Shown: piece after piece, positions 1 to 11,999 of the stretch
Layout: every line of letters begins with the position of its first letter
How positions within the stretch are numbered: position 1 is the first letter of the stretch
Origin: Ovis canadensis
Lineage: Eukaryota; Chordata; Mammalia; Artiodactyla; Bovidae
Direction: 5' to 3'
Length of the DNA stretch: 64,000 nucleotides
Assembly: GCF_042477335.2 (NCBI RefSeq)
Contig: NC_091246.1
Span: 18,163,001 to 18,227,000 of the forward strand
Notes under the pieces: generated by a model
Told to the model about the DNA's origin: nothing
Databases searched by the model: none
What the model saw: the letters and a program-made list of their open reading frames with translations, nothing else
Made by a program: the position numbers and the translations under genes

Positions 1-178
1 CTCATCCTCTGTTGTCCCCTTCTCCTCCGGCCTTCAGTCTTGCCCAGCATCAGGGTCTTTTCCAGTGAGTCAATTCTTCCCATCAGGTGGCCCAAGTACT
101 GGAGTTTCAGCTTCAGCATCAGTCTTTCCAATGAATATTCAGAACTGATTTCCTTTAGGATAGACGAATTGGATTCCC
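1..178 (-). mobile_element. BovB LINE 3' fragment (enters from the left edge)
   Basis: The bases match the reverse strand of the BovB 3' region shared with the copies at 10.4, 14.7, 20.9 and 62.3 kb (CTCATCCTCTGTTGTCCCC and following). The window cuts the element, so its length is unknown. It ends near GGATAGACGAATTGGATT. Confidence 0.85.
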
Positions 179-399
179 TAAGTTAAATGCACCCAAAGAG
201 AAAGAAAAGCATTATAACATAAGTGGATAGGTAGTTTTGTTCTTTCACAAGCGACTCAACTCGCAGATTTATTGGAAAGGCTTCTAAATATTCTGGTTTT
301 AGGAAACCAAAGCCTTTCTTGGAGAACCTACATTTCTTCCCTGTGCCTCTGAGATGTAAATGTTCTACAAACTTTTGGTAGGTAAATTCTCTTTTTTCC

Positions 400-503
400 C
401 TCTTGGCCATGCTGCACAGTTTGCAGAATCTTAGTTCGCTGACCAGAGTCTGAACTCATGCCCCTTGCAGATTCCTAACCACTGGACCACCAGGGAATGC
501 CTA
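400..503 (-). mobile_element. CHR-type tRNA-derived SINE, truncated
   Basis: The hallmark end CCACTGGACCACCAGGGAA is present, in reverse orientation and diverged. It is an older cetartiodactyl SINE than Bov-tA. Confidence 0.7.
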
Positions 504-512
504 GGGAAGTTA

Positions 513-600
513 TTCTTTTTTTAAAATTTATTTATTTTTAATTGGAAGATATTTGCTTTACAATATTGTGTTGGTTTCTACCATACATCAACATGAATCA
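513..600 (-). mobile_element. L1 3'-end fragment
   Basis: A T-rich start followed by TTGGAAGATATTTGCTTTAC and CATACATCAACATGAATCA resembles the reverse strand of the ruminant L1 3' end. Short and diverged. Confidence 0.55.
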
Positions 601-1267
601 AATGTTTTTCAAGTTCTTGTGATCTAGGATTAATATTTAGAAAATAAAAGCAAGTTTATTGATTTCATGAAAACAAGCATGTCTTTAGCATTACCAGTGC
701 TTTGTTACTTTTATTCTACTTAGATTTATGAAAAGTCAGATAAATTCATGTTATCTCTATTGCAAAATTTGTCAGCCAGAAAAAAAAGCTTGTGTTGATG
801 GTTGACTTTGTTCAATGTCTCATGAAGTATTTTTTATTGTAGGTAATCTAAATATAATCATTTAGAATAAATAAAATTAAATAGATATAAATAGGATCAA
901 TGTTTTAAATAATTACATATCATTGCATATGTACTTTAAAATAGCTTCCAAAATCTTTTTGGTTACTAGAAACTTTAGTGTTCTGCTAAGTTGAGTTAAA
1001 TTAAAGAACTTAATGAGTTAAGTTCCTTGAATATCTAAATCACTTCCAAATAAAATACTGAAACATTAATTGCTGAATAAGTCTAAGTTTACCTACTTTT
1101 GACCTCTTATTACAGAGGAACTAAAGATATTTGTAAACCTGTTTTGGGCCAATTTGAAAACACTGCTATCAGGAAACATATGTTTCTAGAAATCTCTAAA
1201 TGTATTCATACATTTGTCAATAAAAAGAATGCTGGTATATTCGCAATTGCTTATATGTTGGTTTTTG
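601..1267. other. AT-rich intergenic sequence
   Basis: No gene or clear repeat was recognised. Strongly AT-rich with many stop codons in every frame. Confidence 0.6.
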
Positions 1268-1481
1268 CTTCCCTGGTGGCGCAGAGGTTAAAGCATCTGC
1301 CTGCAACGCGGGAGACCTGGGTTCGGTACCTGGGTCGGGAAAATCCCCTGGAGAAGGAAATGGCAACCCACTCCTGTATTCTTGCCTGGAGAATCCCATG
1401 GACAGAGAAGCTTGGTGGGCTACAGTCCATGGGTCGCGAAGAGTCGGACACGACTGAGTGACTTCACTTTCTTTCACTTTC
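1268..1481 (+). mobile_element. Bov-tA SINE
   Basis: A near full-length copy: tRNA-Glu-derived head (CTTCCCTGGTGGCGCAGAGG), the ACCTGGGTTCG B-box region, the GAAATGGCAACCCACTCC body and a CACTTTC-rich tail. Confidence 0.9.
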
Positions 1482-2551
1482 AAGGTTTCTAAGGGTTAAG
1501 TATTCTAGTACATGATTAAAGCTACTAGAAATGATGCTGTAAGCAATTCTGCATACATGGAAAGTAGAATATATTTTGGGGTAAGAAAAAGTGTGAGATA
1601 TGGAGATTCTTTGTTGGGTGATATGAAAGTGATTTTGTCCTAAAACTGATTATTTCTAAATGGAAAAGAAAACAAGTGACAAACTAAAGTAGACACAGAA
1701 AGTTGTAGAAGGTTTGTGGAAAAAGGAGTATTTGGAAAGAAATTGTATGTATGGTCAGGACTAGATAAGATTGGAATGAATTTATTTAAGTAAATGAATG
1801 TTAATATCAGAGGTAACCTAGTACAAAATTAGAATTGGGTTTTCTCTGTTAAAAGGATAAAGTGTTATTGAACTATTGGTCTGCTCTTGATAAGAAATGT
1901 AAAAGGTTTTTCTTTATTTTTAAAAACAGCCTGCCTAGAAAACAAGAATACTATGTTTTGTCAAAATAATTTCCTGTGTTTTCTGTTTTCATCAAGTCTT
2001 TGATTACATAAGTAAACCAAGTCTTCTTGATATTAAGAGTAAGTTTGCTTAGAACTATATAACTTTCTGTATTTGCCTATAAAATCTTAGTATGATTAAG
2101 TGGATAACTAAATATTTTTCACAATCATCTATGATTCTATTTGACCAACTGTTTTAAAACCTTTTGATGTTTTTGACAGACTTCCCAAAACCAAATTCTA
2201 AATGAAGTTCTTTTTGATCTCAGATTAACTTTGAAATTTTTACGAATTTTCCTGGAACATTGTGAAATATGTGTTCTCTCTCTTTATGAAAGGGAGAAGT
2301 TAAGCTAATTAATCTTATTTGGTATGTTAAATTACATGGAAACCATTGTCAAATAAGAAGTAATACTAAGCCTTCTGTATATTGTATCTGTATTATAAGT
2401 GTTTCCAAAATTATGGGAAATTACTAAAAATCTAGTGTGTCCTGGTGTAATGTTGTTATCATAAATTCAGTTATCTTAAAATGTTGTACATCACAAAAAT
2501 AACTACACTTCCTTATCAAATGAATTCTAACAATAGGCATTTAAGGTCTTT
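1482..2551. other. AT-rich intergenic sequence
   Basis: No gene, RNA or clear repeat was recognised. Confidence 0.55.
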
Positions 2552-2563
2552 TATAATTTATAG

Positions 2564-2772
2564 ATGACTTCCCTGGTGGCTCAGACAGTAAAAGTGTCTG
2601 CCTACAATGCAGAAGACCTGGGTTCGATCCCTGGGTTGGAAAGATCCCCTAAGAAGGAAATGGCAACCCACTCCAGTACTCTTGCCTGGAAAATCCCATG
2701 GATGGAGGAGCTGGGTAGGCTACAGTCCATAGGGTCACAAAGAGTCAGAGACGACTTCACTTTCACTTTCAC
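2564..2772 (+). mobile_element. Bov-tA SINE with target-site duplication
   Basis: A full-length copy flanked by a 12-bp direct repeat, TATAATTTATAG (2552-2563) and TATAATCTATAG (2773-2784), with one mismatch. The duplication fixes both ends and shows LINE-type insertion. Confidence 0.92.
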
Positions 2773-2917
2773 TATAATCTATAGACAGGAGTCATTTTAC
2801 TCTGATGCTTTTGCAAATATGCTTCATCTTCAAACAGATTCGTGGAGAGGACTTCTCAGGCATATTCCAGAATACAAGTTTCTGATAAACTTTCAGATTT
2901 TAAAAAACTGATTAATT

Positions 2918-3208
2918 AATTTTATTTTTGGTTTTGTTGCTCCGGGGGGGCTTTCTCTAGTTGCAGAGTGGGGGCTGCTCCCTAGTTGTGGTGCGTGGGC
3001 TTCTGTTGTGGTGGCTTCTCATGTTGCAGAGTACAGGCTCTGGCTGTACACTGGCTGAGCACACTGGCTTCAGTAGGTGCAGCATGCAGACTCAGTTGTG
3101 ACACACAGGCTTAGTTGCTCCACAAAATGTGAAATCTTCCCTGACCAGGGATCAAATCTGTGTCCTCTGTATGGGCAAGTGGATTCTATACCACCAGGGA
3201 AGTCTAAA
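2918..3208 (-). mobile_element. CHR-2-type SINE
   Basis: Reverse-strand copy with the GGGCTTCTGTTGTGGTGGC and TTAGTTGCTCCACA body and the end ACCACCAGGGAAGTC. Open frames on both strands here belong to the SINE and are not genes. Confidence 0.8.
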
Positions 3209-4427
3209 CTTTCAGATTGTACCACTGAACTGCATAAGAATTTACAGAATCCTAATGGAGAAATTGATAACTTCATAAATCTGATAATAAAAGATCAAGA
3301 TCAATAATCATTAATTACATGGGACTAAAGGAACTGATAAAGATGATTGTAATTTTTTTGCAATTTCTTTTTGTTTGAAACATTGCTGATTTTTAAAAAT
3401 ATTTTGTTTTCCAAATATAAAGAAGCCTTTCCTCTTAAGCTAACTATAAAGAAGCTAACTATGACCTAGAGTAATTTGGCAAACTATATCTTTATGAGTA
3501 GAATAGAAACATCTATCTTTTTCTCCCTACCTGATTCCTCCAGAATTCAGAAACTCTCCATGAGTATTCTTATTTTCATGGCAATGTAGTTATTTGCATA
3601 AGTTCAGTAAGAGTCTGTTCTTCTTGAAATAGGACACAATAAGAAACATCGGTTGTATTGCCAGGGCTTTGTCCTGCAATGTCCTATTTGAGAGAGCATG
3701 CTTAGACTCGGATATTACCAGACAGCCTTAAGGAACTAAAGTGGACTTTATGAAGCCAATTAAAAGCCCCTTGGAAAAACAGCCTAGTACCTTGCTTAGG
3801 GGTCTCAGCAGTCTCACCAGGTGAGTAAAGAAGGTTACTTCCTGGGAGGTGCAGGAACTGCAAGCTGTTTTGAGCACCTCAAGAAGAGAGAAATTCATCC
3901 AAATCTACAGGTAGTACAGGTAAGTCTAGTGGCAAATTCTTGGCTTGGCTTCCTAGCATTGCTGTTGTTCAGTCACTAAGGCATGTGCAATGTGAAATTC
4001 CTTATGAAAAATTCCGGCAGAGTAAATGTAAAAGTCTATATGACCAATCACTATTCTTGCTTCACTTTTGTAAATGACTAGGCCATGTGCATTGAAGCTA
4101 GACCTATTTTTGCAAACAGATTAGTCTTAATGTGGCTGTCGTTTTAGAGAGAAAAATTATGTTTCAGTGATACATTTGTGGATATGAAATTCTAATATTG
4201 TCCATTGTCTTTGAGGTTTGTTTTCTACGTGTGAACTGTTCTAGATCCTGAGGATTATTCTAGTTGTCTCATATTTGGCTATAAATTTCCAAGTTAATGT
4301 TCCCAATTTCTCCCATCCTTTTGACTTGAAATCACTGAGAACTAAAATTGCCCTTTTCCTGAAGTCCTACAAACTGAAGCTAGTCAAAGCTATAAACTTC
4401 AGAGAAATCATCACAATACTACATGTT
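3209..4427. other. Intergenic sequence without recognised features
   Basis: No gene or clear repeat was recognised. Moderately AT-rich. Confidence 0.5.
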
Positions 4428-4945
4428 TATTATTATTGTTATTTTTATTATAATATAGTTGCTTTACAATGTGTTAGTTTCTGGTGTATAGCAAGGTGAA
4501 TCAATTATACATATACATACATCCTCTAGTTTTTAGATTTCCTTCCCATTTAGGTCACCACGGATCATTGAGTAGAGTTCCCTGGGCTACACAGCAAGTT
4601 CTCATTACTTATCTATTTTATACATTATAGTGTATATATGTCAATCCCAATCTCCCAGTTCGTCCCAATACCCACCGCACCCTTGGGAACCATAAGTTAG
4701 TTCTCTACATCTGTGACTTTATTTCTGTTTTGTAAATAGGTTCATCCACTTTTCTATATCTAGATATTCTTCTCTTTCTGACTTCATGTATGACAATCTC
4801 TGGGTCTATCCATGTCTCTGCAAGTGACACTAGTTCATTTTTATTGCCGAGTAATATTCGTGTATATATGTACTACATCTTCTTTATCCATTCCTCTGTT
4901 GATGGACATTGAGGTTGCTTCCATGCCCTGGTTGTTGTAAATAAC
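4428..4945 (-). mobile_element. L1 3' region fragment
   Basis: Reverse-strand L1 3' sequence with recognisable stretches such as TTCATTTTTATTGCCGAGTA, CTTCTTTATCCATTCCTCTG and GATGGACATTGAGGTTGCTT. Confidence 0.8.
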
Positions 4946-7134
4946 TCTTTATGTTTAGACAATTTTCTTTGTGCCTGTTGCTGTGTGAGTCAGTCATCAT
5001 GTTTACCAGTATGCCTGGTAACATCGTAAGAGACATTCAATCAATCTACAAACCAGGGAAATCTGATTGTCACTGCCTGCCCTCATTTCATCTAAATGCT
5101 TTGAACTGGACATCTAGAAATCTTCTCAACTGGTTGCCTTCAGAAGTTTGAAATAAGATTATGGTCTGCTCCAACCATTAACCATTGTTTTTCTTTTGTT
5201 TCCATAGAAATGCCTCTAATTAAATACCAGACTGCTTCTACCATAGGCCTATCTTGGGGAACCTCACTGCATCATGGTCTCCTGAAATGAGTTTAACTGA
5301 ACTAACTTATTTTCAGGACTAAGAGACTGATTCAATAAGATGAAACAGTCTACCAATTCAACTTTTGGACTGTGAGACTTCTTGGGGAACTTGCAGTGGT
5401 GGGACTATAGGGGAAGAAAATATCCTTCCCCACTCCTAAGATGTGCCTCTTCGACAGGAGGATTATTTTAGGATGATTGTTTTAAGAAACAGAATACTGG
5501 AAAAGTCATTGTTTTTGCCTCCCTCTTAACCACCTGAAAGAATTTAGATAAAGGAACCAATCCAGACAGGGTACTACCAATGGAGATATCTGCAAATATG
5601 AGCTCAGGATTACAGGGGGAACTTGACAGGGCCTGGAGGGCAAAGTCTTCTTTGTGTCCTATTGTCTGCATGGCCGAGCAAACATTTGTTTACCAAACAT
5701 TTGTTTTCCCCATCTTCCTGTAACTCATTTTCCTTCTTTCTGAAGCCCCAACCTCTACCTGCTTCTCTTCCTCTCAGATGGCATGTAAGTCTTGATTGCC
5801 TAACTTGTTCTTGGGCCTTATATTCTTAAGGAGTTCCTGTACATACATTAATTTGGGTTTTCTCCTGTTAATTTGTCTTATGTCAATTTACTTATAGGTC
5901 ATCCAGTGGAACCTAGAAGGGTGGAGGGAAAATATTCCTCTTCAACAAGAGTGATTGCTCTCCTTAAATTTTGCACCTTGACTGCCTCATTCATTCCTCC
6001 TGGGTCCTGGTTCTGATTCTCAGGCAAGTTCCTCATTGTTTTTGAGAGGGTTTTCAGCAGAACTGAGCCCTCATAGCTCACAGTTAATAACCTACTTATT
6101 AACATACCTTTTACTGTTTTTTCTCTTTTGTCATCATGCTTTCTCACTGGTGCACTCTGGAATTGCCTTTCACCCATTTTCTCCTCAACTTCTACTCCTG
6201 AGGGAATGTAAGCTAAGACAAGCATCTCTTAAAACAGTGTTTCCTCACCCCACCCCCAATCCACCAGTGATTTATTTAAGCTTATGATCAGCTTGTGATA
6301 TCATTCCATTAGCTGTAGAGGTTTATCTTCTCTGAGACAGATCTGGGGCTCAGATGTTCTGGCGCTCAGGGTTAGGCAATTACATCCTTTCAAACACCTC
6401 ACTGTACAAGTTTAAACACATACGTGTGGGCACTTTTGTTTTGGGGTGATTGAGGAAAGAGATGTTGAATGTTTTGTTTTGGTGGAGAGGCGTGAGGGAG
6501 GATAAAGACCATGGAAGGATAGGAAAGCAAGAATTGGCTGGATAATTGCTTCAGACTTTCCCTTCACTTTGGCCTATGGCTGAGGGCCTGGCCGTGAGCC
6601 CCTGTGGGACTGATGCCAGAGCAAGTAACAGAGTCCTTGTTCAGACAGACTGGAAGCTTGGGGTACATGCAGTCCTGCTTTAGGACAAAGGTGGCCAAAG
6701 GCAGCACCCATTGAGCCACACATGCCCTGTGCTCTCTTTCCCACTTCAGCCGTGCCCCAGTTCCCCCAGACCACAGTGTTCATTCTGGATCAGAGACCAC
6801 TCTGTAGAAATAGAACCAGTGGAACATCAGGGAAGACCCAGGGCAAGGCAGCTGGACTAACAGAGAGCCTGTATCTCCCGTAAGGGGCTGGTGCACTGCA
6901 GTCTGTCTACGAGCAGGACAAAGCAAAGGACCCTTTGGGAGGGGGTTAAATTCCTGAAAGAACAGGTAGAGGACTGGGACTGACAAAGTTCAGGAGACTT
7001 TGTCCATATGACCTAGTTTGTACTCACAGGCAGGTGAAGCCTGGGCTATTTAGCTAAATAATGTTTGCTATAAGTTTGCTGGCACTCACATGATTTAATC
7101 AACCTGTCCAGCAAAAAACCCTTGAGTCAATTAT
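4946..7134. other. Intergenic sequence without recognised genes
   Basis: About 2.2 kb with no convincing gene. Open frames are short, overlap on both strands and have no recognisable motif. GC content rises modestly around 6.5-7.0 kb. Confidence 0.5.
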
Positions 7135-7235
7135 CCTGGGCTCTGGCCCTGTCACCGATAATAACCTTGGGCAAGTCACTTGACTTCTCTGTGCTTCAGT
7201 TTCCTTCATCTTATAATGACCTCATTGGGAAAGAT
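7135..7235 (+). mobile_element. MIR SINE fragment
   Basis: The MIR core is clear: TTGGGCAAGTCACTTGACTT followed by CTCTGTGCTTCAGTTTCC. Confidence 0.7.
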
Positions 7236-7628
7236 GAATGCTGAGGTTCTTTTAAATATTAAGAAAACCAGATTTCTTTCTCCAGAAATTACTATTGATC
7301 ACACAGAGTCCTAGAGAATGTCACACCATGTGGCTCCTGTCTTGGAGTTCAGAAGTGGCCCGTGAGCCTGGGATCCTATTTCTCTTATAGTGCTCTTGGA
7401 TAAAATGTCAGATTATGGCCAGATATGGTGGAACTGAAAGGGAATGTCAGCTGCAGCTTTTGTGAATGTCTACTTTGGGACTTTATTTTAAATGTTTAAG
7501 AGACAACTTTTAAATTGATATTTTATTGTCTTTGGGACACCAGGCCTTTATTAAGTTCATTGTAAATCATATATTTGAGCATGAAATATAGGTTGCCAAG
7601 GTGGCAACTAACTGTACTCATTTGTGGT

Positions 7629-9113
7629 TAGCATCACTATGAACAAAACTAGTGGAGGGGATGAAATTCCAGCTGAGCTATTTCAAATCCTAAAATATAA
7701 TGCTGTGAAAGTGCTGCACTCAATATACCAGCAAATTTGGAAAACTCAGCAGTGGCCACAGGCCTGGAAAAGGTCAGTTTTCATTCCAATCCCAAAGAAA
7801 GGCAATTTCAACAAATGTTCAAACTACTGCACAATTGCACTTATCTCACGCTCTAGCAAAGTAATGCTCAAAATTCTCCAAGGCAGGCTTCAATAGTGCA
7901 TGAACCGAGAACTTCCAGATATTCAAGCTGGATTTAGAAAAGGCAGAGGAACCAGAGATCAAATTGCCAACATCCATCAGATCATAGAAAAAGTAAGGAA
8001 GCTCCAGAGAAACATCTACTTCTGCTTTATTCACTACGCCAAAGCCTTTGACTGTGTGGATCACAGCAAACTGGAAAATTTTTCAAGAGATGAGGACACC
8101 AAACCACCTTGCCTGCCTCCTGAGAAATCTGTATGCAGGTCAAGAAGCAACAGTTAAAACTGGGCATGGAACAACAGACTGGTTCCAAATTGGGAAAGGA
8201 GTCCTTCAAGGCTGTATATGGTCACCCTATTTATTTAACTAAATGCAAAGTACATTATGCAAAATGCTGGGCTAGATGAAGCACAAGCTGGAATCAAGAT
8301 TGCCGGGAGAAACATCAATAACCACAGATATGCAGATGACACCACCCTTATGGCAGAAAGTGAAGAGTAACTAAAGATTCTCCTGATGAAAGTGAAAGAG
8401 GAGAATGAAAAAGCTGTTTTAAAACTCAGCATTCAGGAAACTAAGATCATGGCATCCGGTCCCATCACTTCATGGCAAATAGATGGGGAAACAATGGAAA
8501 CAGTGACATTTTATTTTGGGGGGCTCCAAAATCACTGCAGATGGTGACTGAAGCTATGAAATTAAAAGACATTTGCTCCTTTGAAGAAAAGCTATGACCA
8601 ACCTAGACAGCATATTAAAAAGCAGAGATATTACTTTACCAATAAAGGTCTGTCTAGTCAAAGCTTTGGTTTTTCTGGTAGTCATGTATGGATGTGAGAG
8701 CTGGACCATAAAGAAAGCTGAGTGCCAAAGAACTGATGCCTTTGAACTGTGGTGTTGGAGAAGACTCTTGAGAGTCCCTTGGACTGCAAGGACATCAAAC
8801 CAGTCCAGTCCATCCTGAAGGAGATCAGTCCTGGGTGTTCATTGGAGGGACTGATGTTGAAGCTGAAACTTCAATACTTTGGCCACCTGATGTGAAGAAC
8901 TGACTCATATGAAAAGATACTGGGAAAGATTGAAGGCGGGAGAAGAAGGGGTCAACAGAGGATGAGATGGCTGGATGGCATCACCGACTCCACCGACATG
9001 AGTGTGAGCAAGCTCTGGGAGTTGGTGATGGACAGGGAAGTCTGGCGTGCTGCAGTCCATGGGGTCAAAAAGAGTTGAACATGACTGAGCAACTGAAATG
9101 AATTGAACTGAAC
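7629..9113 (+). mobile_element. BovB LINE, 5'-truncated, reverse transcriptase broken
   Basis: RTE-class retrotransposon copy covering most of the reverse transcriptase and the 3' end. Visible pieces are SGGDEIPAELFQILK, WPQAWKRSVFIPIPKKGN, a motif-A region YAKAFDCVDH and the catalytic YADD at 8329-8340. The frame is broken by a stop at 7894-7896, a frame change near 8060-8100 and a further stop after the YADD block, so no enzyme can be made. The 3' end has the CTGAGCAACTGAAATGAATT tail typical of BovB. The endonuclease half is absent. Confidence 0.93.
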
Positions 9114-9664
9114 AAACTCAAACATGCCTCTTACAGCTATCTGCCTATTCCCTGATAGACTGATTTCTATCTGTGCTTATAACTGACACCTTTTTATTAT
9201 TTTTACTCCCCACAGAGTTGGCCAGCTGTTGTTTCAGAAAGTTAAATGTCTTGCCTCCAGTGTAGTTATTACGGCATGGTGTCACTGCTTTTGAAAGTAG
9301 AAAGTCCACCTCCCCCATGCCATAATCTGGGGGCCCTAGGCTGAGACTTCTCCAAGGGAGCAGCTTCTCCTGGCCCAGGTTTTGATCTGGGTGGTACAGC
9401 TGAACTGGCTGTGAACTGTCCATTCATTTCTTATTAGCAGCCAGGCTGGACAGTGATCAAACAAGACCAGTCTGACGATACAACAGACTGCTCTGTTTCA
9501 GAAGTAATTTTTAAGGAAGGATGTTGTCCTGAGGCTGCTCAGCATGGATGCTGAAAGCAAACAAAAATCACATGTGGTCTAATCAGAGGATCAGTGGGAA
9601 GGCACAAGATGAAAAATAAACTTTTAAAAGCATATTACTAGTTTCTGAATATGCCAATACAACC
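9114..9664. other. Intergenic sequence without recognised features
   Basis: No gene or repeat was recognised between the BovB end and the MIR copy. Confidence 0.5.
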
Positions 9665-9890
9665 TAACAACCCAGTAATATCTAATACTTATTGAATGCT
9701 AACTATTTATCAGCTATGTTCCAAGTATCTCAATGTATATTAACTCACTAATCCTTAGCACAAACCAGGGCAGGTACTACTGTTTTCCTCACTTCATAAA
9801 TGACAAAACCCAGCCGCAGAACTGGAAAATAACTTGACCATCCAGCTGCTGAAGGGTCAAAGCTGGGATTTGAAAGCAGGCCATTTAATT
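9665..9890 (+). mobile_element. MIR SINE
   Basis: A long diverged MIR: TATCTAATACTTATTGAATG, then CAGGTACTACTGTTTTCCTC, then GGGATTTGAAAGCAGGCCA. Confidence 0.65.
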
Positions 9891-10137
9891 TCAATGTTCA
9901 CACTAGTTGCTATATTTCTTTAAGAACAAGAATGTTTTTGTCTGTTTTGCAAATGTAGAAAGGAATGTTGTTCATTTTAACTATTTCAGGCCAAATGAGA
10001 AGTGGAGGAGATATAAGGGGAAAGCATGTTTTTTCTTTTGTATTTATATGGGGTGATGACAGTGAACTAAACTTACTGTGGTAGTCATTTCACAGTACGT
10101 GTAAGTCAGGCCATTATGTGGTACACCTTGTGGTGTC

Positions 10138-10344
10138 ATGCGTTAGTCACTCAGTTGTGTCCGACTCTTTGTGACCCTATGGACTATAGACTGCCAGGCT
10201 CCTCTGTCCATGGAATTTCCCAGGAAAGAATACTGGAGTGGGTTGCTATTCCCTTCTCCAGGGTATCTTCCCTACTCAGGGATTGAACCTGAGTCTCCTG
10301 CATTGCAGGCAGATTCTTTACCATCTGAGCCACCAGGGATACAC
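10138..10344 (-). mobile_element. Bov-tA SINE
   Basis: Reverse-strand copy from CACTCAGTTGTGTCCGACTC to GAGCCACCAGGGA. It directly abuts the BovB 3' fragment at 10347. Confidence 0.88.
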
Positions 10345-10346
10345 CT

Positions 10347-10666
10347 TCAGTTCAGTTCAGTTCAGTTCAGTTCAGTCGCTCAGTCATGTCCGACTCTGCG
10401 ACACCATGAATCGCAGCACGCCAGGCCTCCCTGTCCATCACCAACTCCCAGAGTTCACTCAGATTCATGTCCATGGAGTCAGTGATGCCATCCAGCCATC
10501 TCATCCTCTGTCGTCCCCTTCTCCTCCTGCCCCCAATCCCTCCCAGCATCAAAGTCTTTTCCAATGAGTTAACTCTTCGCATAAGGTGGCCAAAGTACTG
10601 GAGTTTCAGCTTTAGCATCATTCCTTCCAAAGAAATCCCAGGGCTGATGTCCTTCAGAACACAATG
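10347..10666 (-). mobile_element. BovB 3'-end fragment with CAGTT repeat tail
   Basis: It begins with about five CAGTT pentamers (the BovB 3' tail in reverse), then CGCTCAGTCATGTCCGACTC and the conserved BovB 3' region, ending near GGGCTGATGTCCTTC. The open frames here are repeat-derived. Confidence 0.88.
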
Positions 10667-11034
10667 CTGCATGTCAGTTATATTTTAATAAAACTGAAAG
10701 AACAAAGAAAAATAGAGGAAGAGAGTTGAACCAAGTGAAGGCTTCAGTGAACCAAGCCTTGTGGCAGAGCTTCTCAGCCTTCCTGAGCTGGTCTTGTCCA
10801 GCCTCTGTGCCTTGTGTGCGGCCACCCGAGCTGGGTGACTTTCATGAGCCCCAGCCATGATAGGAGACTGCACCTATCTTGATCTCTTCAACTCCCGGTA
10901 ACTTTATGCCTTTATACACCCTCCCTGGAAAGCTTTTCTTCCATCTATGCTTGGTGAAATTGTCAGCTTTTTAGACTCAGCTCAAATGTTAACTCCTTTT
11001 TGACACTTTCTCAGACTTTTCATAGTAGCACTGA
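10667..11034. other. Intergenic sequence without recognised features
   Basis: Nothing recognised apart from composition changes. Confidence 0.5.
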
Positions 11035-11232
11035 GTACCCAAGTGGTGCTAAAGAACTTGCCTGCCAATGCAGGAGACATGAGAGCTGTGGGTTCAGTCC
11101 TTGGGTTTGGAAGATTCCCTGGAGGAGGGCATGGCAACCCATTGTAGTACACTTGCCTGACAGAGGAGCCTGGTGGGCTACAGTCCATAGTGTTGCAAAG
11201 GGTTGCACATGATTGAAGTGACTTAGCACACA
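11035..11232 (+). mobile_element. Bov-tA SINE, diverged
   Basis: The body GGCATGGCAACCCATTGTAG and tail ATTGAAGTGACTTAGCACAC are clear; the head is altered. Confidence 0.82.
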
Positions 11233-11299
11233 GACTTTTTATCTTGGGTTGTTGCTTGTTTGTGCTTCCTCATCACCTGGCTTATCCTTTTGTCAAAGC

Positions 11300-11760
11300 T
11301 TGTTAAAAAACAAAAGTTCAACTGAGTAATTGTGAAGATCTAATTGATTTTATTGGGCAATTCATGAATGGGGCCACATCCCATCTAGCAAGTAGATGGG
11401 TACTCCAAAAGGGTTATACAGAATAGAAGGCTTTTATAGGAAGAAGGGTGGGGCAAGGGAGCTATTAGCAAAAGGAAAGAAAGACTTATTTTTTTTGGAT
11501 AGGAAATCTTTTGGTGGGATGTGGAAAGGGAACAGCAGATTTTATCATGCAGACTGACTCTTCTTCTCTTAGGTGTAGAGAGGGTGTAGATTACTTTGTT
11601 GGTGCTGAATAGAAAACTTGAGATTGGTTGATTGATTACATTTCTGGTGTAAGTTGAAGCTGCAATTAGGTTAGATGTTAAATCTAGGTTTGGTATCATG
11701 GGCACAAGTAACACCATTTGGGCCTATGTTTTTTGTTGTTTGGTTTTGGTTCTTTATTAA
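11300..11760 (-). mobile_element. Possible endogenous retrovirus LTR remnant
   Basis: On the reverse strand an AATAAA signal lies in CCAATAAAATCAATTAGATC, and the neighbourhood resembles LTR sequence known from mammalian ERV families. No retroviral gene is seen. The family and both ends are uncertain. Confidence 0.35.
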
Positions 11761-11999
11761 CAGTTTGTTTCAGGTAATGTTGAAATTGTTTTCTCTCTCC
11801 TTACTAAACTGCTTCAAAGAGCTTAGTGGGCTCCTTCAAATCATGGTAGCATCTAGCAAAATGTGTGCTATAAATGTTTCTTGAAAAAAAAGTCTAAAGC
11901 AAGTATTTCTATAAGCAAATAGGGTAGGGGATCCCCAGAGAAAGAGAATCAGGCATGACTTTCTTTACATAAGATAAGCCAATTTTGGCCTAAGCCAGT

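Noticed and set aside
1268..1481. tRNA-like A and B boxes
   Set aside because: The tRNA-Glu-like head belongs to Bov-tA SINEs and lacks a full cloverleaf. No genuine tRNA gene was found in the window.
4553..4568. AGGTCACCACGGATCA, a possible second DR4 nuclear-receptor site
   Set aside because: It lies in an old L1 fragment 22 kb upstream, the second half-site is imperfect, and such sites occur often by chance.
7624..8818. Reverse-transcriptase-like proteins that could suggest a new retroelement or retron
   Set aside because: The order of motifs, the tail and the sister copy at 53.7 kb show that this is a decayed BovB LINE.
10347..10373. CAGTT pentamer array as a possible CRISPR-like or satellite repeat
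   Set aside because: It is the 3' tail of a BovB copy in reverse orientation and has no spacers.
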